Source: Ligustrum vulgare (taxonomy: Eukaryota > Streptophyta > Magnoliopsida > Lamiales > Oleaceae). From it: DNA of 64,000 nt. This document shows positions 35,212 through 46,400 of the stretch, one piece after another. Both the position numbers and the translations under genes were made by a program. The notes below the pieces were generated by a model. The model saw nothing but the letters and a program-made list of their open reading frames with translations, was not told the DNA's origin and did not search any database. The stretch is taken from NCBI GenBank assembly GCA_963555705.1, contig OY743168.1, positions 19,784,139 through 19,848,138 on the forward strand, read 5' to 3'. How positions within the stretch are numbered: position 1 is the stretch's first letter; every line of letters starts with the position of its first letter.

Positions 35212-36664
35212 TTTACATTCAAAATTAATTATTATGCCCCGTGTCACAAATGCTTGCTTATTTTATTATTATTATTATGGGTTAGCACATGGTTTAGCTG
35301 ACTTCGAGAATTGTTTGTTGCTAATCTTTTTTGAATTTTAATTGTCAAAGCAAATCTATATAATATATAAAAGTAGCTGAGTCAACCTCAGTCAATTTTA
35401 CTGTTTCCCTCCAAAACTCTTGTACTATGTGCAGATTTTAATTAATCATTTATTTATTTATTTATTTTTCCAATTTTTGGGGACTTCAATATTTATCATT
35501 TTCACACTACTCATATCTCTCATCCAATAATCAACTTCAAAACCCACTTCAAAAATAGTTGGGCCTTCAATATTTATTTATTATTTTCAAAATCGCTGAC
35601 GTCTACTTACATTCTTCAATATTTATTGTGTTTATATGACTTCTATTTCCCGCCGTCTAATTACACTGAAAAGTCAGTTTTTTTCTCTTTTTTCGCTTTT
35701 TCAAAATTTGTTTGATTTTTTTCCCGTTTTTCAAAATCTGTTTATTCATTTTTGTTTTCTATATCTTTTTTTTTTTTCCATTTCCCGATATACAACATCT
35801 TTCATTTCTGTTATATATAATTATTATGAAGATATACACAATAATAAAATATTAGATTAAACGGTTATTTCTTTGAAAAAATGTGTACTGTTTAACATGG
35901 CTTCTCCACTCCACCTTCTATTTATCACGTTTTATGATTCAAAATTTCTGGTGCGGTGGTAATACTTATTAGTTATTAATATTACAAACCAATTGAAAAT
36001 AAAAAATCGTAAATTATTTTTTGAAAAAGTAAAAAGGATTGGGACTACTCTTTTCTTCAAGACCTGTGATATTTTGAGTCGTTGAACATAGATTTGGGTT
36101 TCTGACAAAAAAGAAAAAATATTAAAAGAATAATATTGTAGAGAAAGCTTCGAAAACAATATAGAATGCAAAATTATTTTGGACTAATAAGAGGATTTGC
36201 TAATAGTCTATTTATATTATGTTCTAGATTTCTCTGTTAGGACTGCAATGTGTTAACTAATGTTGGGCTATTTAGAATAGCTTTGGGTTGGATAGATATG
36301 TTAATGGTTTCGACCGTTGAGTGAAGAAAAAACATATTATTTATGGGTCAGTATATATATTTGATGAAATTGTATATCACATTGTATAAAAAATAATAAA
36401 AATAATAAATTAGAATTATTATTTTTTTAAAATTTGCTTTTATCGAGAAGTTGTTTTTTATTTTTTATGATATAAGAACGATAATTTGTTTGGTTTTACT
36501 TATTTATATCTGGCTTTTTTGTGTCAAAATCTCTCTTTTCATAAAAAAAAAATGTGTTCTTCTAACATTTTCAATGTTACAAATAAAAATTTGTATTCAG
36601 TTATACAAATTCAAAGTAAAATGTTCAGTTAAAAATTATGTTAAAATTTTATTACTAGATAATA

Positions 36665-36835
36665 CTCTCTCCATCCTACAAAGATAGTCTACTATTTCTT
36701 TTTTGTTTCTTTTTTGTCTGCCTAAAAAAGATAGTCTACTTTATTTTTTAAGAGTAAAATTAATATTTTATATTCCTTTTTGTCCTTAATCTGTGTGAAA
36801 ATGAGTAGATGACTATCTTTATGGGACGGAAGGAG
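36665..36835. mobile_element. Stowaway MITE
   Basis: 171 bp with CTCTCTCCATCC and GGGACGGAAGGAG ends, close to the Stowaway CTCCCTCCGTCCC terminus, and TA on both flanks (36663-36664, 36836-36837). AGATAGTCTACT repeats internally. Confidence 0.92.
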
Positions 36836-37600
36836 TACTAAATTATAAATCACATCATACATATAGTTTTTTTTATAAATAATCTTATTTTTAGTTATTT
36901 AGTACATCTAAAAATTGGAGCTCTTTTTTATAGCGTATTATAAAATATTTTTATAGATAATTACATTTAATACGTAATTAATTTCTTATAATAATTGTGA
37001 TATTTTATTGGTCTTAATTTTATGGATAAATATTTGGTTCAGTCATACAGATCTAATGTCAAATTCTCAATTAAAATTATATTTAAAATTTATACACATT
37101 TGTATTATTATAAATCACGTTGTATTGAAATTTTTATAACTAAATCCTATTTTTAAGTTATTTATTGCATTATTTCATATACATATTAAAGTTCTTTCCT
37201 ATATTGCATTATTTATCAAAATTATTTCAATGACAATTACATTTAATTCTTAATTAATTTTTTATTTCAAAAAGTCTCATATCACATTTTTTAACATTAA
37301 CGATTAACAAATTTAGCTATATTGTTTGAAATGATATAGTTATTAATGGTTTTTGTCCTAACTGTTAATTTTAAAATTTCAAAAAGTAATTAACCATACC
37401 AAGATATTCTTTGCTATATTTTAATTCAAATTTTATGATATTTTTTCACAATAATATATAAATTGTCTCTCAATTTACTTAACTAAAAATTGAGATGATC
37501 AATACTAAATTATAATTTCAATCAGAAAATTATTACGTTATATAAATATTGAAAACCTAAAATATCATAAATTTAATGCAATATCTTTGTCAACCTCGCA

Positions 37601-37602
<2 letters not shown>

Positions 37603-37671
<69 letters not shown>
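37603..37671. repeat. (TTA)n microsatellite
   Basis: About 23 uninterrupted trinucleotides. Confidence 0.97.
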
Positions 37672-37672
<1 letters not shown>

Positions 37673-38578
37673 CATGTTGTTTTTCATTATCAATGGTCAA
37701 AATATTGAATTTTATCTTTTATATGCATGATCTCTATTATTAACTTTTTCATCTATTATTTGAATGTTCAGAGAATATGAATACTGGAGATCCTACATTT
37801 AAGTGTTCATTTTGCAAGGTGAATTTTTGGTTCGAGAAGATAGTGAATAATCGTTACAAAACTTGACGATCATATTCTATAAGGTCAAATTCTATCTGAA
37901 AGTAATGCAGGACACAAGTTCTTTATTCCAAAGATATCGTTGAGCCATTCGAATTTTAGGATATTTATTATATATAAAAAAAAAAAAAAAACAATTTTCA
38001 TTGATGGTGTCATATGTCATGACTATCAATAAGAGTCAGACACAATTATTTTCGCATGTATGACTTCTCCCTAAAAGGTTGATGTTTATACATGAAACTA
38101 ATAAATGATGAACTTATATCTTATTTGTGAATGTTATTTATTTTGTTTAAGGATTAATTTAATTTCGAATAAGATTATTTTTATTTAAACGTTTCTTCCC
38201 GTGCATCGCACGAGATGATTCACTAGTGATAAGAAATAGTAATTGATAAATTTATAGCTGAAATTAATTCCACAGTAGAAAGAATCAAATTATTTAAACG
38301 AAATGTCTTACTATTACTTTCACAGGTAAAATCGTGATCAATATTTTACCATGGTGATGTTTATATATATCGATGACTTTTAAAAGCAGCACCCCACGCA
38401 TTCAACATTATTTACTCAGTAGGCAAATCGATAATTTAACTACAAGAATATTAAATTATTGATTAAAAAATAATTAGGTATAAAATATCTCAATAATAAT
38501 ATTTTCTATTCTAGTGATATTTGAACACTGGTCAAGGTTGCCACACTTAATACACAGTTCCAGTTAAAAGGGTATTAG

Positions 38579-39491
38579 TAGGGGTGGACGTGGTTTGATT
38601 TGGTTATGATTTCAGAAGAATCAAACCAAATCATAAATCGATGTTTTTTTACTAATGGAACAAATTAGTTTTTTTAAAGATATGGAATCAAACCGGAACC
38701 AAACTGCTCTGTTCTGGTTTGGTTTGGTTCTAGAACCATTACTTGAATTTTTAAATAATAAATGCAAATTAAAAGTTGTTTATATCTGTTTCTTCATTAG
38801 AATCCATCTACATCATTATTAAATAGAAAAAGAAATTTTAGTTAACAAAACAAAAATTTTGAAAAAATAACATGTTATTCTAAGTAAAGAAGAAAAAACT
38901 CGCTGACTCATTGAAACTTAGAGAATCGAATATAAAGACCGTTTAAACTTATAGAAATGGGTTACGTTGAAGTTCTGACTCCTATTCTACCGTGATGATG
39001 TGTGAGTTAAGGATGAAATTTGCAATTTGAGTTTGTGTTAACTCTTGAGAATTGACGAATTGGTTTGAGGTTTATATATACATAAATTTTAAAAAATAAA
39101 CATCAATGTCGTCGATGGGGACTGAGGAGTGCAACGATTACTGTGTTATAGGAGTGCAAGTAAAGCAGTGTGAATGCGTATTTATAATTGAAAAGAAGAA
39201 AAATGAATTAGAATTAGAATTTAGATTTATTATTTAAAATCTTTCTCTAATAGGAAATGAGATAAATTGTATGGTAAATAACATTTTTGTACATTTCACA
39301 TTTATAATTTCAGTTTTAAATTTTTTTGTGAGATGAATACCCACTAATTTGAATACACACTAATTTGTAAATATATATATATATATATATAAGTTTGGTT
39401 CTTGGTTCTGGTTCTTGAATGAGAACTTGAATCAGAACCGAAACCAAATGGTTCTTGATCTGGTTTGGTTCGGTTATTTTGTCCACCCCTA
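38579..39491. mobile_element. Non-autonomous hAT element
   Basis: 913 bp, TAGGGGTGGAC...GTCCACCCCTA, with a perfect 8-bp target duplication GGTATTAG (38571-38578, 39492-39499). Subterminal TGGTTTGGTTC and GAACCGAAACC words form long imperfect inverted repeats. A (TA)n tract lies at 39371-39391. No transposase. Confidence 0.93.
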
Positions 39492-39499
39492 GGTATTAG

Positions 39500-40070
39500 A
39501 ACACCTGTAATTGCCTTTCGGGACGAACCTAGGTAACGGACTGAACACGAGCTGGATTCAATGAGTGCAAATGGTCACTATAAGGATAGGGGGGGGGTTG
39601 ATTTTGGTCCCAAATTACAAGGTAATAACACACACACACACACACACACAAATCGGATCAGACCGGTCGGTTCGATCGAAAAAATCAGGAATCGACTGAA
39701 AAATCGGTCTGATTGACCTCAAAAACCGACTGGTAAAAACCAACAGAAAAACTCGGTTTTCAACCCTTTCAACCGGGAAAATTGAGAACCAGCTGAATTT
39801 TTAAATCCGATTTTCAGATTTTTTTTATAATTGTTTTAAGCTACTTTTATGTCTAATTTTATTTTTTAAATGAGTAAATATTAGTTTATTTGTAAAACAA
39901 CATGTTTTTTTTAGAAAATTTTGTAATTTTTGAAATAATTTTTTATATTTTAATTGAACCGTTTCGATCCGGTCGGACGTTTTGACCCTTGACCCGTTTT
40001 CTTTTCTGGTTTGAACTGATTTCGATTTTCTAAACACTGATATATATATATATATATCGAAAAATGCCAG
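39500..40070. other. Possible decayed TE with GACCGGTCGG words
   Basis: (AC)n at about 39629-39650 and a G run at 39591-39599. GATCAGACCGGTCGGTTCG near 39657 and GATCCGGTCGGACG near 39966 are inverted relatives, suggesting the two ends of an old hAT-like element. No duplication was found. Confidence 0.4.
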
Positions 40071-40075
40071 AAGCA

Positions 40076-40888
40076 TATCGGGACTTACCCCCGAGGTGAC
40101 CCCCTCCATGTGTGGAGGGGGTCACCTCGAGGGTAAGTTCCGAGGTGCTTTTAGTATGGTCCATATATATCGCCTAAAAAGCACAGACGCGTCCTTGAGG
40201 TCGGTGTGTTGGTGTCCAACGCGTGTCGGACACCAACACACTTGGGATATGTGTCGGAGTTGCCACGTGGCGTATCGCCATATTCCCAGACTTTTTCAGC
40301 CATGGACACGCCTTCCGAACTCCGACACGTCAGAGAAGCAGCTCGAGACTTACCCCCGAGGTGACCAGTGGGTTCCACCCCCTCCATGTGAGGAGGGGGT
40401 CACCTCGGGGGTAAGTCCCGAGGTGCTTCTAGCATGGTCCATATATATCGCCTAAGAAGCATAGACACGTCCTTGAGGTCGGTGTGTTGGTATCCGACGC
40501 GTGTCGGACACCAACACGCTTGGGATATGTGTCGAAGTTGCCACGTGGCGTATCGCCATATTCCCAGACTTTTTCAGCCATGGACACGCCTTCCGAACTC
40601 CGACACGTCAGAGAAGCACCTCGAGACTTACCCCCGAGGTGACCAGTGGGTTCCACCCCCTCCATGTGAGGAGGGGGTCACCTCGGGGGTAAGTCCCGAG
40701 GTGCTTCTAGCATGGTCCATATATATCGCCTAAGAAGCATAGACACGTCCTTGAGGTCGGTGTGTTGGTATCCGACGCGTGTCGGACACCAACACGCTTG
40801 GGATATGTGTCGGAGTTGCCACGTGGCGTATCGCCATATTCCCAGACTTTTTCAGCCATGGACACGCCTTCCGAACTCCGACACGTCA
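40076..40888. repeat. 278-bp tandem repeat rich in palindromes
   Basis: Three units start at ATGGTCCATATATATCGCC (40156, 40434, 40712), exactly 278 bases apart and nearly identical. The last is cut off near 40888. Each unit contains an inverted pair TGTCGGAGTT...AACTCCGACA, a palindrome around GTGTCGGACACCAACAC and GCCACGTGGC. The units are joined by a strong hairpin with arms CTTACCCCCGAGGTGACC and GGTCACCTCGGGGGTAAG. The first hairpin (about 40080-40140) lacks the AGTGGGTTCCAC insert of the others. GC content is far above the surroundings. The open frames through it are mirror-image products of the repeat and are not taken as genes. Confidence 0.93.
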
Positions 40889-41282
40889 GAGCAAGAGAAA
40901 GGGGAAAAAATTAAAATAAAAAATACTAACCTTTTTCTTGCAATATTTGACTGAAAATTAAATGGGCTCTCTTGATATTGGGGTACTATATAATTTCCAT
41001 TTATCATAATTTGTCTTCAAATTGCAGGCAACATGGTTTCCGTTGAACGGTTTCCGTTGAACTGAAGCTTTGAAGGTGCGAACTGAAGGGTTGGAGCTGA
41101 ATGCGTTCTTTTTCTTCTATTGGGCTAAAAGGCCTTTTTTTCGAAATAGAAAAAAAGATAGAACGTGTATATCTTATAAGTTGGTCAAATGGTTGAAAAA
41201 GTCTTCATTTCTTTCTAAGGAAGCTTTATATATAATAATAATTTAAAAATAATCAAGCAAACCCACATCTTTTTACACATAA

Positions 41283-41924
41283 CTAGTATTGCACCCATGC
41301 GATGCACGGAAGTTGTTATCCACAATATCGATTTTAATGAGTATTTATAAAATTTTAATGCTTATACATAATCAACACATATATAAATGCATAAAAAATA
41401 ATTTTCTATTTCAATAATTATTAGACTTTAAAAAATAATGTACCTTATTCAAATTATTAAAGACATCTTTGAATAGTAAACATCAATTTATATATTTAAA
41501 TATTTGAATTTAATGAATAAAATTTTATTTACAAAAATAAGCAGTCAAAATAATATTTTTGAAATTCTCGCAATTATCATGATACGACAATCAAGTAAAG
41601 TTAAAAAACACGAAATTGTATCGAAAATTTTATACTCTGTAATCTTTAAAAATTTATTAAAAATTAGTATGGTTAAAAAATATTAATCATTGTATTAATA
41701 TTATTAACTTAAAAGAAATCAAAGTATTAACTCTTCAATATTAACCTTCTTTCAATAACTTTTTCGATAAATTATTTATAAGTAACACATTTATTCAACT
41801 CACTTTTTAATCACATATATTTCTCCAAAATTTTTCTCTACCACACATTTTATTATAATACTAAAACATAAAGAATTTAAAAATTAATTCTATCAGACTA
41901 TCCTACTTTCATATGTAGTATAGA
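41283..41924 (-). mobile_element. Small Helitron, copy 1 of 2
   Basis: On the minus strand it starts A|TCTATACTACATATGAAAG (from 41924) and ends CTAG|T (41286-41283), with CGTGCATCGCATGGGTG just before the end. 642 bp, no frame. The block TATCCACAATATCGAT recurs as TATCCGTAATATCGAT in the adjacent element. Confidence 0.65.
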
Positions 41925-41930
41925 TTTTCA

Positions 41931-42255
41931 CTAGTGCAATGAACTAAAATTGCTATCCGTAATATCGATAAGCATTCATTAAAATTTAATGATTATACAT
42001 AATCACGCAATGCAAAAGGTATAAAAATAATTTCTCCATTTTCATCGCATATTTAACATTTTTCTCTATTTACATTCAAAAAAACCAATACAATAATTAA
42101 AAATACGTGTTTAATTTTAATATACGACAATTGAACAACGTTGAAGATCAAGAAACTATTACATCATATAATCTTTGCACAATTATCAAAATTAAAAATG
42201 ATTAAAAAATATTAACCATTATTTACCATAATAGTAGACTTATTATATATATAGA
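41931..42255 (-). mobile_element. Small Helitron, copy 2 of 2, head-to-tail
   Basis: It has CTAG|T at 41934-41931 on the minus strand and is homologous to the previous element near its 3' end. A TCTATATATATAATAAG start-like sequence lies at about 42255. The 5' border abuts the MITE at 42255 and is uncertain. Confidence 0.45.
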
Positions 42256-42399
42256 GAAATGATCTAGTGCACATTGACGTGCACCATATGTCCAGTGCAT
42301 GCCCCCCCTCCCCCCCCCCCCCCCATGGGGGGGGCAGTGATTTTTTTTGCACTGGACGTGCACGGTATTGTGCACGTTTACGTGCACTAGATCATTTCT
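42255..42399. mobile_element. MITE with ACGTGCACTAGATC ends
   Basis: AGAAATGATCTAGTGCAC is mirrored by GTGCACTAGATCATTTCT at about 42382-42399. The interior holds a C/G homopolymer pair around CCCCATGGGG (about 42304-42335), so the whole element can fold into a hairpin. Flanking TATATA makes the target duplication unclear. Confidence 0.75.
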
Positions 42400-43442
42400 A
42401 TATATATATAATACAATAAATGCATTTACATCTATTTAGATTTTGCATTTACATTTGACGTATAACTATTTTGTATTCACATTATTCTCGTTTTGCATTC
42501 ACACTAACCAAACCATATAAGAGATGTGCACTTTAAACGGGAAAACAATAGTTTTTATGACAAGTTACACTTCTACTTTTATTAATATAAAGATAAAAAT
42601 AAAGATAAAGATTAATTACATAAATTAATTAAATAATTTTTTTTGAAATTGAAAAAATAAAAAATTAATCTTTTTTACACAGAATTAATTACATAAATTA
42701 ATATTTTCAATTAATTACATAAATTAAAAAATTAATTAATTAACGTGTCGTGTCGCAACTTTTTTCGAAAATCATATATCGACGTGTCCGACACGTACCC
42801 GTGTTGGTGCTACTTGGTATATCGCCCTCACAGCTCTCTAGATCCACCCCTGATTGCCTTTAAATAAATCTATTATCTTCTCATATAGACTGGTGTTGTG
42901 TGCCTATATAACGTTACTCATTCCTTAAATGTGGGTAGTTGACGAAATAATCAGTCATATTGGTGCTTAAGACTAGTTTATGTAACAGTGAAATGATTTC
43001 ACCTAATCGTGATAAGAGATTTTCATAAATCATAATTTAAAACTACGAAAGAATAAAGTCCGTTTAACTGACACTGGCGTCTCATAGCAAAATGCCCAAA
43101 CAAATTCTAATAAAAAAAGAAGTGAAAATGCACCAAATATCACAATGACAGCAATGGTGGAACAAGAACCTCTTCAGAAGGTAACTAATTATTTTGTCAT
43201 ACATAACATAATATCCAATCGACATAGAGCTAAAATTAGTCAATGAAAAAGGTACTTCAGTTCAAAAGCATGCTCATCTTTGCAAGAAATTCATAAAGAT
43301 TACTCATTGACAATGCCAACATCCAAAGCTAGAGACAAAAAAGTATACATCCATGTCGAACAAAAGAGTATCTATCAGCAAATTGGCGAAGTTCCCCGGC
43401 GTGGAGCAAAAGCTCAGTCTCCAAAATGCGTATAGACGAAAA
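42400..43442. other. No gene seen; repeats, then PBC 3' flank
   Basis: At 42735-42850 ACGTGTCGTGTCGC and ACGTGTCCGACACGTAC recall subterminal repeats of plant DNA transposons and share TATATCGCC with the 278-bp repeat. The transcript of PBC probably ends within about 43090-43440. Confidence 0.45.
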
Positions 43443-46400
43443 TCAGTCCATCCTTCCCTTCAGGATCCTCTCTGTAACTTCAGTTGGCGTGCTGCCATAA
43501 TATAAAAAGTTCAGCAGAATTCTCAATGAAATTGCACTACAGAAACTCACAACGCCAAAAATTGATCTTGCTTTTTATGTATAACGTGTAGAATGCTCCC
43601 AAGGAATAAACTTCTGTGTCAGGAAAAAAGGTAGCTGAGCAATAGAAAAGCGATCATCAAAAGACTTACACGATATAGACATGGCCTCCCCAGCCACTTA
43701 AGCAGTCACGGTCTACGGATGACAGGAGTGCTTGCGATATGGTCTCGAACAATTCCTCAGCATCCTGACACATTTAAAGAAAAATAAGTTACACCTCTTA
43801 CACCATTTGCATCACAAGAATCTCGTGCAAAATAAAAAACAGCAAGGCTGGGATTTTATCTTTTTTATCCTCTCATGGAAAGAAGCTATTATACAATGTA
43901 CGAGAATTACAACTGACATCACTGATCTACGGTTGTTTTAATAGTCATTAAGATCAATAGATGGCTCATTTCCAGGAAAAAAAAAATTTACATATGGCAT
44001 CATGTAATCTGATTACAAGATGTGTTGGTTTGGGCTTGATGTCACACTAAAACTTAGGAGAAAATAGCACATAAAAGAGAAGGTTGTTGAAATGGAAATT
44101 AAGAACTTGTTTGTTCCTACCTATTTTTTTCAACTTTTCTCTCAAATTTATTTTCGACGATACATTTTTATGGGACCTACTACTTTTCACACTTTTCAAT
44201 CACTTTTCAACCACACGTTCTATCAAAAACCCAAAATTTCCCAAATTTCCCCAACTACTACCTACACCAAACAAGCACTAAGATGAGCACGGTCATATTT
44301 GCACCAGCTATTCTGCTGTCGCTCCTTATGCAAAAGCAAAAGTTATTACAATCTACAACTAATATTCCCTAAACAGCGGAAGATTTGTATCGCAAATATA
44401 TAAGAAAACCTCTATCGTGAAAAGCCACCAAAATGACATGACGCATTTGTGAAGTTACATGATTGCACTTAGCTTGTCAATATAGGACTGTGCACCAGCT
44501 CTTAGCAAATAAAATAATTAAATAGGTTTAACGATATAATCAAGTGAAAAACTGATCAACATTATTCTTACAAAGACAAACTAGGAAAGAAACTACAGCT
44601 ATGAGACAGAATCAATTGGAACTTGGAAGGTTCCCCATTGGAAGAATATTCCTAGAACATGTTCCTGAAATGTAACAATGTTTTAACGACTGAGAAAACA
44701 TGCAAAGAAAATAATTTAATTACTGTTGCTTTTGATAAATTTAAAAAAAAAAAAAGGAAAAACCAATTTGATGTTTTCAGGAAAACAAATATTTAAAAAC
44801 AAATTCCTTTTTTTGAATCACCTTTTTCTGAATGGATTTGTAAAAAGAATTTTTGGAGAACGGGAGGTAAAAAGTAGGAAAAAGTCTTGGGTTTAAGTAC
44901 AAAATTATTTTATTGGAATAATGTATAGTTAAAAATGAGTTGGAAAAAAAAGAGTTTTAGAGAACCGGCTCATATAGGGATTAACATATTTTATTCTAGA
45001 TTTATTATTGGGCAAAGTATATAACTACACAATTAAAACTATCACTTTTTAAACCTAACAAACTTAAGGATTTTTTTTTTTATTTTTAAAATCGGGTGTT
45101 AATTATTAATTAATAAATATAATATTATATATAATATAATATAAAAACAATGATCACTTAATGTTAAATTAAAACTAATATAATATTAAAAAAACTTAAA
45201 CAATATTACAATAAATCCCTTCCTGTTAATATTTTAATCACAATTATCTAATAATTAGTCATAATCACCCATAATTGATCGCGAACACTATTCAAGCCAC
45301 CCACTCTCAACCTTGCCTTTGTCTGTGATAAACCTTTTCTCCTTCCTCCGCTCGCCGCCCCTGAAAACCCCCGTGACCACCGCCATCACAAATCTTCCAT
45401 CAAATAAAAATTCAATACCACATAAACCGCCACCACTGTCGTCACAAAAAAAAAATTATCACAGAGCACCGCTGCCGCCTGAAAATCAAGTGTCTCGCGC
45501 GAAGGTGTTCCTCAGCCTCGCGAATCCAAATCTGGTGTTAGATTGTTGAACAGAGTAGTACTTTAGCCAGAATCTGAAATTTAACCTTCGGTAATGATTC
45601 TCTTCTTCGGTCAAAATTACCGCCTGCACCACCTATCGCAAGCCACGACAAGCCACCGTCTGCAACCCACCGCAAGCCACAAAACAACCACCTGCACCAC
45701 CCACCACACACCAAAACCCAAATCACCGCCTACTTCACAAACCCCGCATATACACCCACACAGGTTCGAATTTATGTGGCGACCCTCGCAGCAATAAAAC
45801 ACCGCAAGCCACCGCTGCACACCAAGTCCAAACCTTAACCCTCACCGCTAGTAGAGGCGGCCTTTGAATTTTACGTAGCCAGTGGGAGGTAATTCGGGAG
45901 AGAGATACTCAGACTGACATACGGTAGTTTCTTTTTGGGGAAGAGGTTATTTTTAATTATGTTCAATTACTTAATTATACTCTAATTAGCACCTGAAAAT
46001 TAGAAAAATTTTGTTTCCTACCATACTTACGAATTGCAACTTTGAGACACAGGGCCTATGTAATTTTCCCTTTATTATTTCCGTAAAAAACAGAATTTCA
46101 TTAATCATGTAATGAAGATATACATCCATTAACAGGTCAAGCAGACCTCTTAATACCTAGGAAAAACAAATGCAAACACAAATTTGAATCCAAATGACAT
46201 TCTTCCAAGATCAACCAAGAATAACTAAAGATAAAGGAAAAAGAAACAGTTACCCATGAAGAAGCCATACACGTGTTTATAAAATCTGGTACACAAAAAG
46301 CTCTATCTCTATGTCATCACAGAAACAGGGCCACAAGTGTCTTACCTCTTGCACACTAGAAAGTTGGATAGCATCCAAAATTTACTATAAATTTAGCTTC

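Larger units (their letters stand above)
35355..38226 (+). mobile_element. Non-autonomous Helitron, 2.9 kb
   Basis: The 5' end A|TCTATATAATATATAAAAG and the 3' end GATGATTCACTAG|T follow the plant Helitron pattern. A hairpin CGTGCATCGCACG lies about 15 bases before the 3' end. The AT-rich interior has no Rep/helicase frame. A Stowaway MITE and a long (TTA)n tract lie inside. Confidence 0.68.

Noticed and set aside
40076..40888. CRISPR-like array
   Set aside because: Units are contiguous 278-bp repeats without unique spacers, in a plant nuclear context.
40096..40954. Repeated 78-119-aa frames on both strands
   Set aside because: The same peptides reappear every 278 bases and on the opposite strand; they arise from the palindromic tandem repeat.
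45313..45820. Pro-, His- and Thr-rich frames on both strands
   Set aside because: Low-complexity frames within the Mutator-like element; possible captured sequence but no gene supported.
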